Numbered from the stretch's first letter, positions 44,707-54,845 are shown. The stretch is 64,000 nucleotides of DNA from Mucilaginibacter sp. (GCA_028287895.1 JAQBOV010000005.1:62001-126000); one strand, 5' to 3'. Notes: generated by a model not told the origin, from the sequence alone. Numbers and translations are program-made.

Positions 44707-45474
44707 TTACCGCCCAAAAAATGTTTTTAGCGCATGCTGCGTAAATTCCGATAACACCAATCTGCCGCTGATGACCGCGCGTTCAGCAAGCAGTTCGTCC
44801 CAGTTTTCAGTACCTTCCCATAATATTTGTTTTAAGCCGGTGAGCGCTTCAGGGTGATATGATGCCAGTTTTTGAGTGAGCGCATCTAATGCCGCGTCAA
44901 GGCTTTTAATATCAGGATAAACTTCATTGTAAAGCCCCTTTTCATTGGCCCACTCAGCCGTCTGGAAATCAACCGCGCGGATGGTCAGTTGCGAAAAGGC
45001 GGGCAAACCTATTTTACGTATCAGGGCCGGCGATATCACAAAAGGGCCAATACCGATGGCCAGCTCGCTCAGTTTGATAGATGCTGCCTCGGCAGCAAGA
45101 CAATAGTCGGCTGCCGCGGCAAGCCCTACCCCTCCTCCTACTGCTTTACCCTGTATGCGGGCTATAATGATCTTGGGCGATTTGCGGCAGGCATTGATCA
45201 CCCTTGCAAAGCCCGAAAAGAATTCGGCACCCGCCTGTTTGTCTTTTATTTGGATCAGTTCATCAAAGCTGGCACCTGCGCAAAATGCACGTTCGCCTTC
45301 ACTTTTCAATACAATTAACCGGGTATCGAAATTATCCCCTGCTTTTTCTATCTCGTGGCAAAGCTGGTCCAAAAGCTGCGCAGGTAATGCGTTTTGTGCG
45401 GGATGATAAAAACTGATCGTGCTTACGCCATCCGTCAGGGTTACAGTTACATGTCCGTTTGAAGTTTCAGGCAT
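44707..45474 (-). CDS. Enoyl-CoA hydratase/isomerase family protein
   Basis: A 255-residue crotonase-fold enzyme: oxyanion-hole segment FCAGASFDELIQ, IQGKAVGGGVGLAAAADYCLAAEAASIKLSELAIGI (the usual second oxyanion Gly and the acid-base position region). The position of the catalytic Glu of hydratases appears as Ile-Gly-Pro (IGIGPF), so hydratase activity is doubtful; isomerase, lyase or other crotonase chemistry is possible. Stand-alone gene, divergent from the LysE gene. Confidence 0.85.
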   Translation of the reverse strand: MPETSNGHVTVTLTDGVSTISFYHPAQNALPAQLLDQLCHEIEKAGDNFDTRLIVLKSEGERAFCAGASFDELIQIKDKQAGAEFFSGFARVINACRKSPKIIIARIQGKAVGGGVGLAAAADYCLAAEAASIKLSELAIGIGPFVISPALIRKIGLPAFSQLTIRAVDFQTAEWANEKGLYNEVYPDIKSLDAALDALTQKLASYHPEALTGLKQILWEGTENWDELLAERAVISGRLVLSEFTQHALKTFFGR

Positions 45475-45612
45475 AATTGAATCAGGCTATTCGGCGTAAT
45501 AATAGGTCCAATATCGGCAGATTTCAGCAAGCATGCAATAAGGCTGCCGAAAGTATATCTTTCTAAGTGAACTTTATCAGGCAACAAATAAATATCCTGC
45601 TTATTTTTATAG

Positions 45613-46263
45613 ATGAAAAATCTGCTTGATATGTTTCATTTTCAGAATCTTTACCTGTTTTCAATTGCCTCCCTGCTGCTGAATCTTACGCCTGGCAACG
45701 ATATGCTGTATGTAGCATCACGCAGTATTTGCCAGGGTATAAAAGCAGGTATCATTTCGTCTTTAGGTATTTTTTTCGGATGTTTTGCACACATTATTGC
45801 CGCAGTGCTGGGACTTTCAATAATTGTTGCGCGGTCAGCCTACCTGTTTAGTATTATTAAGTTCGCCGGTGCCGCTTACTTACTTTACCTTGGTATTAAG
45901 GCTCTGCTAACTAAAGCCAATGTCAGCATTGATGCGAAAAATGTAGTTAAGGCTGATCAATGGAAACTATTTAAGCAAGGGATCATTACCAATGCCATTA
46001 ACCCCAAAGTGGCCATATTTTTCCTTTCTTTTCTTCCGCAATTTATTGAGCCTTCATCATCTTTCTTTAAGATACAGCTCTTTACGCTTGGTGTTTGGTT
46101 TGCCCTACAGGGCACTCTTATATTAATTATCGTTGCCATTATATTTGGCAAGGCCAAAAATTTCTTTGAACAGAATCCAAAAGTTTGGCTGATACAGGAA
46201 AAGATGACCGGAGTAATATTGATAGGACTTGGTATAAAAGTGGCCCTTGCGGTTAAAAAATAA
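45613..46263 (+). CDS. LysE/RhtB-family amino acid exporter
   Basis: A 216-residue, six-segment exporter with the LysE signature LLLNLTPGNDMLYVASRSICQGIKAGIISSLGIFFGCF, and GAAYLLYLGIKAL. Members export lysine, homoserine, threonine or other small molecules; the substrate is not evident. Probably starts at the ATG at 45613; a second Met (45634) is possible. Confidence 0.87.
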   Translation: MKNLLDMFHFQNLYLFSIASLLLNLTPGNDMLYVASRSICQGIKAGIISSLGIFFGCFAHIIAAVLGLSIIVARSAYLFSIIKFAGAAYLLYLGIKALLTKANVSIDAKNVVKADQWKLFKQGIITNAINPKVAIFFLSFLPQFIEPSSSFFKIQLFTLGVWFALQGTLILIIVAIIFGKAKNFFEQNPKVWLIQEKMTGVILIGLGIKVALAVKK

Positions 46264-46316
46264 AAGCTTCTGCTGACATAATTTGTAATATTATTGAAAA
46301 ACCTCATCTTTAATAA

Positions 46317-46790
46317 ATGGAGATGAGAAAATATCTGCTTGCTACATTTTCTTATAACGAGGTAACTAATAGAAACCTGTTAGAGAAAATAAAGCAATTG
46401 CCTGATAAAACAGAAGCTATCCGCCTGTTCAGCCATCTGATCAACGGCCGGTACAAATGGATGGCAAGGGTACAGCATGATCCGGCTGGGCCGCAGATGA
46501 GCTGGTGGGAGCCTGTCTATCTGCTTAGCCAACTGGCGGCCGAATGGGATAAAAGCCTGAACTTGTGTCTTGATTATCTCAATGGAAAATCCGGTACCGA
46601 ACTGGCAACTGAAGTTACTTTTATAGGTTTTGATGGCAGTAAATGGGCGGCCCCCCCGCCGCAGGATATTGCATTGCAGCTAAACTATCATTCTATTGAC
46701 CATCGTGCGCAAATTCAAACTATTATTAGGCAACAGGGAATTGAGCCGGATTTTTTAGATCATATCGGCACCAAATACCGCAAGCTGTAA
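46317..46790 (+). CDS. DinB-like family protein
   Basis: A 157-residue four-helix DinB/YfiT-like protein: the first His (FSHLINGRYKWM) and the second set (LQLNYHSIDHRAQIQTI) give three His as metal ligands in the usual HxxxH...H pattern. These proteins are metal-dependent transferases or thiol-related enzymes of uncertain activity. It is followed 12 bp later by the MmcQ/YjbR gene and may share a transcript. Confidence 0.82.
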   Translation: MEMRKYLLATFSYNEVTNRNLLEKIKQLPDKTEAIRLFSHLINGRYKWMARVQHDPAGPQMSWWEPVYLLSQLAAEWDKSLNLCLDYLNGKSGTELATEVTFIGFDGSKWAAPPPQDIALQLNYHSIDHRAQIQTIIRQQGIEPDFLDHIGTKYRKL

Positions 46791-46802
46791 CTACTCGTCA
46801 GG

Positions 46803-47132
46803 ATGATCGATATAGAAACTGCACGGAGAATCGCCCTGTCATTACCCAACACCGAAGAATATGAGCACTTCGGCAGGCCGGCATTTAAGATAAAAGGGAA
46901 AACAACATTTGCTACTTTATGGCCTGGCCAACAACGTATGATGGTTAAATTATCGCTCATCGACCAGTCGGTTTTCCATTCCTTTGACGCCACGATATTT
47001 TACCCGGTTCCCAACAAATGGGGACTGCAGGGAGCCACTTTTGTTGATCTCTCAAAAGTACGGCCGGATATGCTGCAGGATGCCATCACGACCGCATGGG
47101 AAACTGCATCCATAAAAACTTCGAAAAAGTAA
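46803..47132 (+). CDS. MmcQ/YjbR-family protein
   Basis: A 109-residue single-domain protein: RIALSLPNTEEYEHFGRPAFKIKGKTTFATLW, and PNKWGLQGATFVDLSKV. The YjbR fold resembles a DNA-binding CyaY-like sandwich, and the family is widely annotated as DNA-binding, without firm function. Co-directional with the DinB-like gene. Confidence 0.85.
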   Translation: MIDIETARRIALSLPNTEEYEHFGRPAFKIKGKTTFATLWPGQQRMMVKLSLIDQSVFHSFDATIFYPVPNKWGLQGATFVDLSKVRPDMLQDAITTAWETASIKTSKK

Positions 47133-47330
47133 ATGATTAAATTTAAATTCCTGCTTTATACTAACACCTGAGGCGGATATTGTTTTAAAATTCAAACTAA
47201 TAATTTTGTTATTTCGGAAACGATAGTGAGTCTTAAACGACATGCCAAACGGACTATGGGGGCGTATCATTCTCACCGCGCCTTGCCACGCAATGCTCCT
47301 GCGCAAGAAATGACATCCATTTTGCACCAA

Positions 47331-48026
47331 TTACTTCACAATCCTCTGGAAAACTTCCTCCCGCAAATACTTACTCACCGGCACCTGATGCTTTTGTACA
47401 TGCAGTGTATTCCCCTCAATAGTTTCCACCTTGTTGATAGCTACGATGTATGATTTATGCGTTTGTATAAATTGTTTGGCTGGCAGTTTTTCAAGCAGGG
47501 CTTTGAGGGTAATATGGGTGATGATCCTTTTATTTTCCAGATGAATAGCCACATAATTCTCCATCCCTTCGATAAACAAAATATCATCGAATGTGATCTT
47601 TTCCAGTTTACCATTGGCCTTCAAAAACAGGTAAGGAACTGCGTTGCCTGGTTGCGCTTTGAGCGCAAAATAGTCCTTCGCCTTCCAGGCTGCTTTCAAA
47701 AAACGCTCATAGGATATGGGCTTAAGCAGGTAATCCATCACGTCCAATTCAAAACCTTCAATAGCATACTGTTCATAAGCTGTAGTAAAAACAACCTTAG
47801 GCGGATTGCGTATCGCTCTTAAAAATTCGACGCCGGTAATATGTGGCATCTGGATATCCAGGAAGAGCAGTTCGACCGGGTGTTGCTGCAATAAGTTACT
47901 CAATTGTAAAGCATCCTGGCAAAGCCCTTTCAAATCAAGGAAACTGATCTTTTCCACATAACCCTGCAGTCCTTTGCGGGCAAAGGGCTCATCATCAGTA
48001 ATAATACAGCTGATTTTATCGCTCAT
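47331..48026 (-). CDS. LytTR-type response regulator
   Basis: Residues ~5-120 are a receiver domain: acidic pair DDE, phospho-acceptor Asp in ELLFLDIQMP, the Thr in VFTTAYEQYAIEGF and the Lys in LLKPIS. Residues ~130-230 are a LytTR DNA-binding domain (FLKANGKLEKITFDDILFIEG, IITHITLKALLEKLPAKQFIQTHKSYIV). It overlaps the sensor gene by 11 bp, so the two are made together. Its target genes are not evident; a neighbouring acyltransferase gene is a candidate only by position. Confidence 0.92.
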   Translation of the reverse strand: MSDKISCIITDDEPFARKGLQGYVEKISFLDLKGLCQDALQLSNLLQQHPVELLFLDIQMPHITGVEFLRAIRNPPKVVFTTAYEQYAIEGFELDVMDYLLKPISYERFLKAAWKAKDYFALKAQPGNAVPYLFLKANGKLEKITFDDILFIEGMENYVAIHLENKRIITHITLKALLEKLPAKQFIQTHKSYIVAINKVETIEGNTLHVQKHQVPVSKYLREEVFQRIVK

Positions 48027-49050
48027 ACTCCAGTTTTAATTCTGCTTTAAAATGATCACTTCCGTTTTCCAACTTTAAGGCATGTCTGCCCGGATAAAGC
48101 AGGTTAAGGCGGCGTTTCAGATTTTCCAGACCGATGCCACGGGCTTTGGTTTCTGTCTGCCTGCGTTCAGGCACTGAATTTTCGACCCGGAACTCAATAT
48201 GGTCATCAGCCACTTTAGCCTCAATCAGCAGCTGGTAATTGCCTCCAACAAACTTAAAGGCATTTTCAACCAAGGGTAAAAACAGCAATGGATATACCAG
48301 TTGACCGTTCAACCGCTTATCGAAATCGATCTTTAATTTCAATTTATCAGTGCTGCGTATCTTTTGCAGCTCAATAAAGCTTTGCAGATATTCTATCTCC
48401 TGCATCACAGGCACCTGCAGCTGCTGGTCGTACAGCTGGTAGCGCAGCAACTCCGAGAATTTCTCTATACTTCTCTTAGCGCCCTCTATGTCTTCGTCCA
48501 TCTGGAAATAAATGGTATTTAAGGCATTGAACAGGAAATGCGGGTGGTATTGTGCCTTTAAAAACTTCAGTTCGGTCTCCAAATGTTCATTGGTTATCTT
48601 TTCGAGTTGTACTTTATTATCCACATAAGCCTTTAAATAAGTACTGCTTCGGGCAATGCCGTAATAAACAATAGCATATAAAGTGGGGATCATATTAATA
48701 TCGGCCACATCGGCCCCCGATATCCAGTCATTATGCAGCGCCATATCCATGGGTACAAATACCATGTTTACCAATACCAGGTTGGCAGCCACCAGTATGA
48801 ACAGTTCCCGCACCACACCCTGATAGCTTAGCTGCGCAGGCCGAACCCTATCAAAATATCGAAAGAGCCATTTAAAAAGACAGATCGCGATATAACCCAC
48901 AATGACCGAACAAGTCATTTCAACAGCATTGATATAAAAATGCCTTTCCCAAAACCGTTCCCTAACATCAGTGTCATGCAGCAGCCTGACGGTAAAATAT
49001 ACCAGCAGGCCGTACAAGGCGGGGAATATATATTTCCTGAAGAATTTCAT
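48016..49050 (-). CDS. LytS-like sensor histidine kinase
   Basis: Four or so membrane segments in residues ~10-130, then the PF06580 kinase: the H-box LKAQYHPHFLFNALNTIYFQ, N-box PLVENAFKFVGG and G-box ARGIGLENLKRRLNLLYPG. It is the usual Bacteroidota partner of a LytTR regulator, and the ORFs overlap by 11 bp. The signal is unknown; there is no large extracytoplasmic sensor domain. Confidence 0.92.
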   Translation of the reverse strand: MKFFRKYIFPALYGLLVYFTVRLLHDTDVRERFWERHFYINAVEMTCSVIVGYIAICLFKWLFRYFDRVRPAQLSYQGVVRELFILVAANLVLVNMVFVPMDMALHNDWISGADVADINMIPTLYAIVYYGIARSSTYLKAYVDNKVQLEKITNEHLETELKFLKAQYHPHFLFNALNTIYFQMDEDIEGAKRSIEKFSELLRYQLYDQQLQVPVMQEIEYLQSFIELQKIRSTDKLKLKIDFDKRLNGQLVYPLLFLPLVENAFKFVGGNYQLLIEAKVADDHIEFRVENSVPERRQTETKARGIGLENLKRRLNLLYPGRHALKLENGSDHFKAELKLEYER

Positions 49051-49068
49051 AAATCTAAAGTATAAGGC

Positions 49069-49137
49069 CTGTCATGCTGAGCGCATCGAGGACAAGTCCT
49101 TCCCCGCAGCTACCCTTCGACAGGTTCAGGGTGACAA
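49069..49137. repeat. Intergenic palindromic repeat (GTCATGCTGAGC ... GTTCAGGGTGAC)
   Basis: The arms GTCATGCTGAGC (49071-49082) and GTTCAGGGTGAC (inverted, with 2-3 mismatches, around 49125-49136) enclose the known CCTTCGACAGG stretch of Bacteroidota/Sphingobacteriaceae intergenic repeats. A second, decayed copy in the other direction is at 20106. Confidence 0.65.
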
Positions 49138-49190
49138 GCTCCTGGTTGCTATTTCTCTTTTATTTCCAATACAATGTTAAATTTATTATT

Positions 49191-50411
49191 TTAAGCTGAA
49201 AGCGCCACAACGGGTTTTATTTCTTTTGCTTCCGTTTCCATTACAGGCTTTGGTTTATCCATTGGCTTCATGCCGAATAAAAAGCGGGTTAAAACATAAG
49301 GCCTTATCAGCAAATGATAGATCAGCACGCTCACAAAAAAGGTGATCCCAACGGTATAAATATACTTTGACAGGATACTTTCATTAGGCACCTGAACAAT
49401 ATAATAAACGATCAACACGATCACTGTCTGATGCAGGATATAGAATGGGTATACCGCCTGGTTAAGGTAACCCAGCACTTTATGCGTACGGTTCAGGTAA
49501 TGCTTACCGTAGCCTGCCAGTGCCAGCACCCATCCCCATGCAATTATTGGTTTTAAGGCTACAAAGGCATAAAAAAACAGGTCGCTACGAAAGGACCAGT
49601 TCGCCTGACCAGGCTCAATTTTATTCCATCTTAAGTACTCCCAAAGCATCAGGCTTAAAAAACCGATGGTTAGTGCAAAGCGGCGGTTCCGCTCCAGGCT
49701 GTCCATTAACCTGGGTTGCAGTATGCAGATAAAGCCGGCTAAAAGGAAAAGCAACCAGTAAACAAAATAACAACCATCATGTGCAAGATCATTTGTTTCG
49801 GGCAACTTATGGCTTAGTAATGCAAACCATAAAATACCGGGCAGCATCAGCAGATAAACCCATTTACCTTTCGCCAATGCGGCAAGCGGCCGTTTAAATC
49901 CATCACTTTTAGGGGATATCAGCCAGGCAAACAGGGGTGCCAATATCAGGTCGTAAATAAACAAATAGGCAATAAACCATAAATGATGCCAGCTAAAACT
50001 GCCTTTGGGATAAGGCACAAAATCAAATACACTCGGATACCAATCCCAAAAGCTGCCTTTGTATCCATGTGCCAGCCGTTCCATATAGATCTGCGGCGGA
50101 ACAATGATAAACATGCCCACCAATAGCGGTATAAAAAGCCTGCGCAAACGCAAACCTATGAAGCTTAAAGTAGATCGCCGCTGCATCATGTAATAGCTTA
50201 CTGTACCAGAAATGAAAAAGAGCAGCGGCATGCGAAAAAGGTGCAGAAAAAGATTTGATTCCATCATCAAATCGCTGGTTTCCCGGTTTTTGATGTGCCA
50301 GTCCATATCCATTGCATAGGGCATAGCTGAATGAAAGAATAATACACCCAGAATGGATATTATCCTTAACCAATCCAGGTAAGTTTGTCGTTGTGTGGTT
50401 TCCATTGTCAT
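49191..50411 (-). CDS. Acyltransferase 3 family membrane protein
   Basis: A 406-residue, about ten-segment membrane protein. The opening YLDWLRIISILGVLFFHSAMPY has the Arg and His of the Acyltransferase_3 family (OafA/OpgC/NodX type), followed by PLLFFISGTVSYYMMQRR and RLRRLFIPLLVG. These proteins move acyl groups to surface sugars. It probably acylates an outer polysaccharide or lipid; the substrate is unknown. The C-terminus has a soluble Lys-rich tail. Confidence 0.87.
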   Translation of the reverse strand: MTMETTQRQTYLDWLRIISILGVLFFHSAMPYAMDMDWHIKNRETSDLMMESNLFLHLFRMPLLFFISGTVSYYMMQRRSTLSFIGLRLRRLFIPLLVGMFIIVPPQIYMERLAHGYKGSFWDWYPSVFDFVPYPKGSFSWHHLWFIAYLFIYDLILAPLFAWLISPKSDGFKRPLAALAKGKWVYLLMLPGILWFALLSHKLPETNDLAHDGCYFVYWLLFLLAGFICILQPRLMDSLERNRRFALTIGFLSLMLWEYLRWNKIEPGQANWSFRSDLFFYAFVALKPIIAWGWVLALAGYGKHYLNRTHKVLGYLNQAVYPFYILHQTVIVLIVYYIVQVPNESILSKYIYTVGITFFVSVLIYHLLIRPYVLTRFLFGMKPMDKPKPVMETEAKEIKPVVALSA

Positions 50412-50565
50412 GATTTTTATATAAAGAAACCACCATTAGCGCGGCTGGTAAAAATCTTTTGACCACAGGCAGGTTTTCTTTGACCAACGGACAAGAGCTG
50501 CAGGTTTTGTTATTCGGTGGTAACAATTTTTTGTATTAATTATCTAACTTTAAATCGATAAGTTC

Positions 50566-51216
50566 ATGAAGCTCAAATACCTCCTTTGGATACCATTTGC
50601 ATTTTTGGCCATAGCAACGGGCTTATATCCGCTCATCTATTATTTTATTGACATGCACGGCAAGGGGCTTTGGGCAAGCAAAACGAATGAGCTGATAGCC
50701 AATACGGCATGGCATACTGCATTTTATACCCATATTACTTTCGGCGGCATAGCTTTACTAACCGGCTGGACACAATTTAGTAAAAGGCTGCGCTATCGTT
50801 ATTTAAACGCTCATCGCCAGATTGGCAAAGTGTATGTTGCCGCAGTGATGCTTAGCAGTTTGGCTGGATTATACATCGCCTTATTTGCATATGGTGGAAT
50901 TGCTTCTGTTTTAGGCTTTGGTGCACTGGCTGCTCTTTGGTTCCTCACCATTATAAAAGCATATACCAGTATCCTAAAAAAGGATATTAAACAGCACGAA
51001 AACTGGATGAAACGCAATTATGCGCTCGCCTTTGCAGCGGTAACCTTACGACTATACCTGCCTTGTTTCCAAGCTGTTCTGCACATGGACTTTATTGCAG
51101 CCTACCGCATTATATCATGGCTATGCTGGGTGCCCAACCTGATCATTGCCGAGATCATCGTCTATAAAACGACGCAAATACCTGCCTATGCTGTCCATCA
51201 ACCGATGAATAAATAG
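50566..51216 (+). CDS. DUF2306 membrane protein
   Basis: A 216-residue relative of the protein at 34948: NTAWHTAFYTHITFGGIALLTGWTQFSKRLRYRYLNAHRQIGKVYV, and IKAYTSILKKDIKQHENWMKRNYALAFAAVTLRLYLP. About seven membrane segments with His residues in helix ends. Function unknown. Convergent with the TonB-dependent receptor gene downstream and followed by that receptor's terminator. Confidence 0.8.
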   Translation: MKLKYLLWIPFAFLAIATGLYPLIYYFIDMHGKGLWASKTNELIANTAWHTAFYTHITFGGIALLTGWTQFSKRLRYRYLNAHRQIGKVYVAAVMLSSLAGLYIALFAYGGIASVLGFGALAALWFLTIIKAYTSILKKDIKQHENWMKRNYALAFAAVTLRLYLPCFQAVLHMDFIAAYRIISWLCWVPNLIIAEIIVYKTTQIPAYAVHQPMNK

Positions 51217-51317
51217 CTAAAACTTGTGCACGAACCCCTGGCCAATATTTACTTCTGCGGCAAAAACAAATGATATTTCTGTGTCCTACCGTTAAGCCCG
51301 GGCGCTTTGGCATTAAC

Positions 51318-51348
51318 AAAAAACCCCGCTCCATGCGGGCGGGGGTTA
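51318..51348 (-). terminator. Intrinsic terminator of the first TonB-dependent receptor gene
   Basis: On the minus strand AACCCC...GCGGGGTT forms a GC-rich stem followed by TTTTTTG, 23 bp after the receptor's stop. Confidence 0.8.
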
Positions 51349-51370
51349 AATATTTGATTTTTGAATTCTC

Positions 51371-54268
51371 TTAAAAATGAAATGCCAGTTTGGTAAATAT
51401 TCTCATACCATTAAAGCCCATTTGTACTGCCTCAAAAGGACCGCCTGACTCACTGTCGCCAAATGAACTACTGCCATTAGGAATAACCGAGCCTTTAATA
51501 ACATTGGTATCAGGGTGTACATTGAACAGGTTATCTACGCCAACTGTCCATGATATGGTCTTGTTAATTTTTAAAGACGCATACAGGTCTGTTGTAACTT
51601 TAGGAGAAAAATCGAATATTTCCGGCACTTTTTCTCCGGTAGCATCCAAAGTTACATAGGGGAAGAATGGATCAGCGGCATTGGCAGGGGCGCTGGTTTC
51701 ACCAAAACCTAATTCTTTTACGTCACCAAAATAAGTAAACCGGGTGCCGAAGGAAACCTTATCAAATCCATACTCGAGGTTAAGTGTAAATTTTGCCTTT
51801 GGAGCACTTGCCTTCAGGAAATACTGCTCCCTGTCAGAAAAGAAAGTAGCACTATCAGAAGCAGAGCCCTTGAAAGTGGACGGGATATTGATCTTATCAA
51901 TAGTTAAATTTTGTATGTTACCCGCAAACATGGCTGAGAAATGGTTTTTGCCCCAACGTTTTTTATAATCCACTACAATGTCTATACCCTTGTTGGTCGT
52001 ATTAACGGCATTGGCAAAAAATTGGGCGTCGCCAATTCCCTGGCTGGCTAAAAGATTATTTAATGGGGCACCCAATGTTGGATCACCTGCCGCATACAAA
52101 CCAGAGATAACAATTCTATTTTTAATTATGATGTCATATCCATCGACTGTAACTGTTAGTCCGTTTAACGGCTGCCATGCAAATCCTAAGCTATAGTTAA
52201 CAGATGTCTCCTGGGTTAATTTAGGTATGCCTGCTGTTTTTGCAATATCCGAGTAATTCGGTACAAGCTTGGTATATACCAGCGTGCCTCCGATTATGGA
52301 GGTATTGGTATTACTGAAGTTGATCTGTTGCAGGGAAGGTGCGCGGAAGCCTGTACTTACCGAACCACGCAGATTAAAATTATCGGTCAACTTATAACGT
52401 GTTGCAAATTTAAAAGTGCTTACAGCCCCAAAGTCAGAATAATCTTCAAAACGGGCAGCTCCATCAATAAGCCATTTTTGGGTTACATCCAAAGACGCTT
52501 CTGCGTATGCGGCTTCATTGGTTCTGCTGGAAATTTTTGCATCGCTTGGCTGATAACCCGGATAGCCCTCAGACCCTGATGCTTTTGCGGTACCATCCGG
52601 CAAAGTAGCCCCTCCGTTTACGTATGAGTTGAGTTCACCTGCATAAAGCTGGTAGCGTTCGTACCTGAATTCACCACCGAAAGAAAGCTGCAGTCCCTGG
52701 GCAACATTTTTAAAGCGTTTGGTTATATCTGCATTTGCGGTATTCTGCAAAAAGTTAAAACCGCCATCATCAAATCGGGTTTGTATGGGCTGACCGGCTA
52801 CATAAGGTATTGAAGCATTAAAGGTTTTCTCGCCCCAATAATGGAAATCATTCCTGCCTATATTGTTGCTGATATCCCAGTCCCAATTGCTCTCAGTTGT
52901 GCCTCTGAATCCCAAAGCAGCCGACAGATCTTTTATGTAAACATCCTCCTGGGGATCATAATATACATTATTAGGATCAAAAGGAGCGCCGGCCGGAGCA
53001 TCCACCTTCATAATACCCGGTACAAAGATCAGCGCGCCGGTTGTTGGATCTGTTGGAAATTTGGTTGGATTTTGACGTAATCCATTGTTATAGTTCCAGC
53101 TCCTGGTATAAGCATACACATTGGAATGTTTATAATTATACCCGCCGAACGAATAGAAGGTTGTTTTTGTACCGCTTAAAGGAATCTCCATATTGTACAT
53201 GCCACCCCCTGATACCACTGAGCCATCTCCAAAGGCTCTGCGCTCGCGGGCGACCGGCTGTGCTTCAAGGGTATTGGGGTTTGTTTGCCAGTTGGTATCC
53301 CGTATGGCCCTAAAGGTTTTACCCTGGTTTTCGTAGTTGGCACCGAAATTAATAAATCCGCCATTCTTGCCGATCGGCAATCCATAGCTTGCACCAAGGC
53401 TAAAAGTTTGTCCATCGAATTTTTTGCCCGTATAATAACCTGCAGGGTCAACATTGTTCAGCGTATTGTATTTTTGATCGTTATAACCGCTAAATCCGCC
53501 AGTGACGTTAAGGTGGTTGACATCATTTTTCAAAACGATATTGATAACGCCGGCTATGGCATCAGAACCATATTGTGCCGAAGCACCATCACGCAATATT
53601 TCTACACGATCGATAGCAGCTTCGGGTATGGCATTTAAGTCGGTGCCGCTGTTACCGCGGCCACGGGTGCCTACCTCATTTACAAAGGCTGATAAATGCC
53701 GGCGCTTCCCATTTACCAAAACTAATGTTTGATCAAAGCCTAATCCGCGTAAGCTGGCAAAGTCGATAGCGTCAGATCCGTCGCCGCCGCTTTGTTTATT
53801 GTAATTAAAAGAAGGTACCGCCTGGTTCAATTGGCTCATCAGGTCGGGTTTTGCAGTTGTCTCGCTAACCTGGTTTAATTTGATGACATCCACCGGTACC
53901 GGCGACTCAATTTTGGTACGGCCGCCGCCACGGCTGCCTACGACGACTACCTCATTTAAAGACGCCGTCGAGGGAGCCAGCTCAATGTTTAATACTTTAC
54001 TTTCCCCATCGGCAAGCTGTACGCTGATTGTTTTCTTTATAAGGCCGATAGCTGAAAAGGTGACCTGGTAACTGCCCGGTTTCAAACTCAGACTGTAATT
54101 GCCATTCACATCAGTTGAGCCGCCTACGCCCAGGGGTGAGGCGTAAACACTGGTACCAAATACGGGTTTGCCTTCGCTAATGACCGTACCTGTAAGATTT
54201 TGTGCAAAAAGCGGGGAACAAAACAAAAAAAATAGCCCCAGGAAAAATAAATGTAGACGTACCTTCAT
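51371..54268 (-). CDS. TonB-dependent outer-membrane receptor A
   Basis: The ATG at 54268 opens a signal peptide (MKVRLHLFFLGLFFLFCSPLFA), so the longer frame to 54349 is not needed. A CarboxypepD_reg-like domain follows (residues ~22-95, GTVISEGKPVFGTSVYAS), then a plug (LNEVVVVGSRG, VPSFNYNKQSGGDGSD, RGLGFDQTLVLVNGKRRH, AIDRVEILRDGASAQYGSDA) and a ~22-strand barrel ending in MRIFTKLAFHF (C-terminal aromatic). There is no SusD partner and no STN or Secretin domain. The ligand is unknown. The paralogue receptor B lies head to head 577 bp away. Confidence 0.92.
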   Translation of the reverse strand: MKVRLHLFFLGLFFLFCSPLFAQNLTGTVISEGKPVFGTSVYASPLGVGGSTDVNGNYSLSLKPGSYQVTFSAIGLIKKTISVQLADGESKVLNIELAPSTASLNEVVVVGSRGGGRTKIESPVPVDVIKLNQVSETTAKPDLMSQLNQAVPSFNYNKQSGGDGSDAIDFASLRGLGFDQTLVLVNGKRRHLSAFVNEVGTRGRGNSGTDLNAIPEAAIDRVEILRDGASAQYGSDAIAGVINIVLKNDVNHLNVTGGFSGYNDQKYNTLNNVDPAGYYTGKKFDGQTFSLGASYGLPIGKNGGFINFGANYENQGKTFRAIRDTNWQTNPNTLEAQPVARERRAFGDGSVVSGGGMYNMEIPLSGTKTTFYSFGGYNYKHSNVYAYTRSWNYNNGLRQNPTKFPTDPTTGALIFVPGIMKVDAPAGAPFDPNNVYYDPQEDVYIKDLSAALGFRGTTESNWDWDISNNIGRNDFHYWGEKTFNASIPYVAGQPIQTRFDDGGFNFLQNTANADITKRFKNVAQGLQLSFGGEFRYERYQLYAGELNSYVNGGATLPDGTAKASGSEGYPGYQPSDAKISSRTNEAAYAEASLDVTQKWLIDGAARFEDYSDFGAVSTFKFATRYKLTDNFNLRGSVSTGFRAPSLQQINFSNTNTSIIGGTLVYTKLVPNYSDIAKTAGIPKLTQETSVNYSLGFAWQPLNGLTVTVDGYDIIIKNRIVISGLYAAGDPTLGAPLNNLLASQGIGDAQFFANAVNTTNKGIDIVVDYKKRWGKNHFSAMFAGNIQNLTIDKINIPSTFKGSASDSATFFSDREQYFLKASAPKAKFTLNLEYGFDKVSFGTRFTYFGDVKELGFGETSAPANAADPFFPYVTLDATGEKVPEIFDFSPKVTTDLYASLKINKTISWTVGVDNLFNVHPDTNVIKGSVIPNGSSSFGDSESGGPFEAVQMGFNGMRIFTKLAFHF

Positions 54269-54845
54269 AGTTTTTTTAGTTTGGTTAAAGATTAATGTTA
54301 AATATTTACTAAAATTAGAGCTATTTTTCAATTTGTTAGCACAAATCACAAAAAACTACGTTTTTCCATATAAAAAATTAAAAAAATGATGAATATTATA
54401 CTTTATGTAAATAACTATGGTGATTATTGAAGAATAATTAATCGTTATTTCAATAATAGCATGAAAATTTGCCGCTTTAATGATTTATTTGATAATAATT
54501 ACAAAAAAGGCAAAATTAGTCAACCTAAATTCAGCATTTAGAACAATTTATTAACCGATTCAACCCTAGTATTAGAAAGCCGCCCGGTCTTAAAGACAGG
54601 GCGGCTTTTTTAGATCGATTTCACAAATCTATCCCGGTATGAATAAAACATTAGCGCTTATGAAATCTTCAGATAAGACATAGTAAAACGATATCATACA
54701 CCTATTATTTCGATCAGATAATAGTACAATAACGTCGGCGCAATTACATTTTTTTAAAAATATCTTATCTTCTTTTGAAATTATATAAAAAATGGTAACT
54801 TACATTACTGTTATTTATGATATCCTTAACCATAGACTATTTTTT
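54269..54845. other. AT-rich divergent region between the two receptors
   Basis: No gene. It holds a plus-strand terminator-like hairpin at 54579-54611, with no gene ending before it. I see no convincing -7 box for either receptor. Confidence 0.4.
54579..54611 (+). terminator. Orphan intrinsic terminator upstream of receptor B
   Basis: GCCGCCC (54579-54585) pairs with GGGCGGC (54599-54605), followed by TTTTTT. It lies 235 bp before receptor B and has no gene to end, which suggests a short transcript or leader. Confidence 0.75.
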
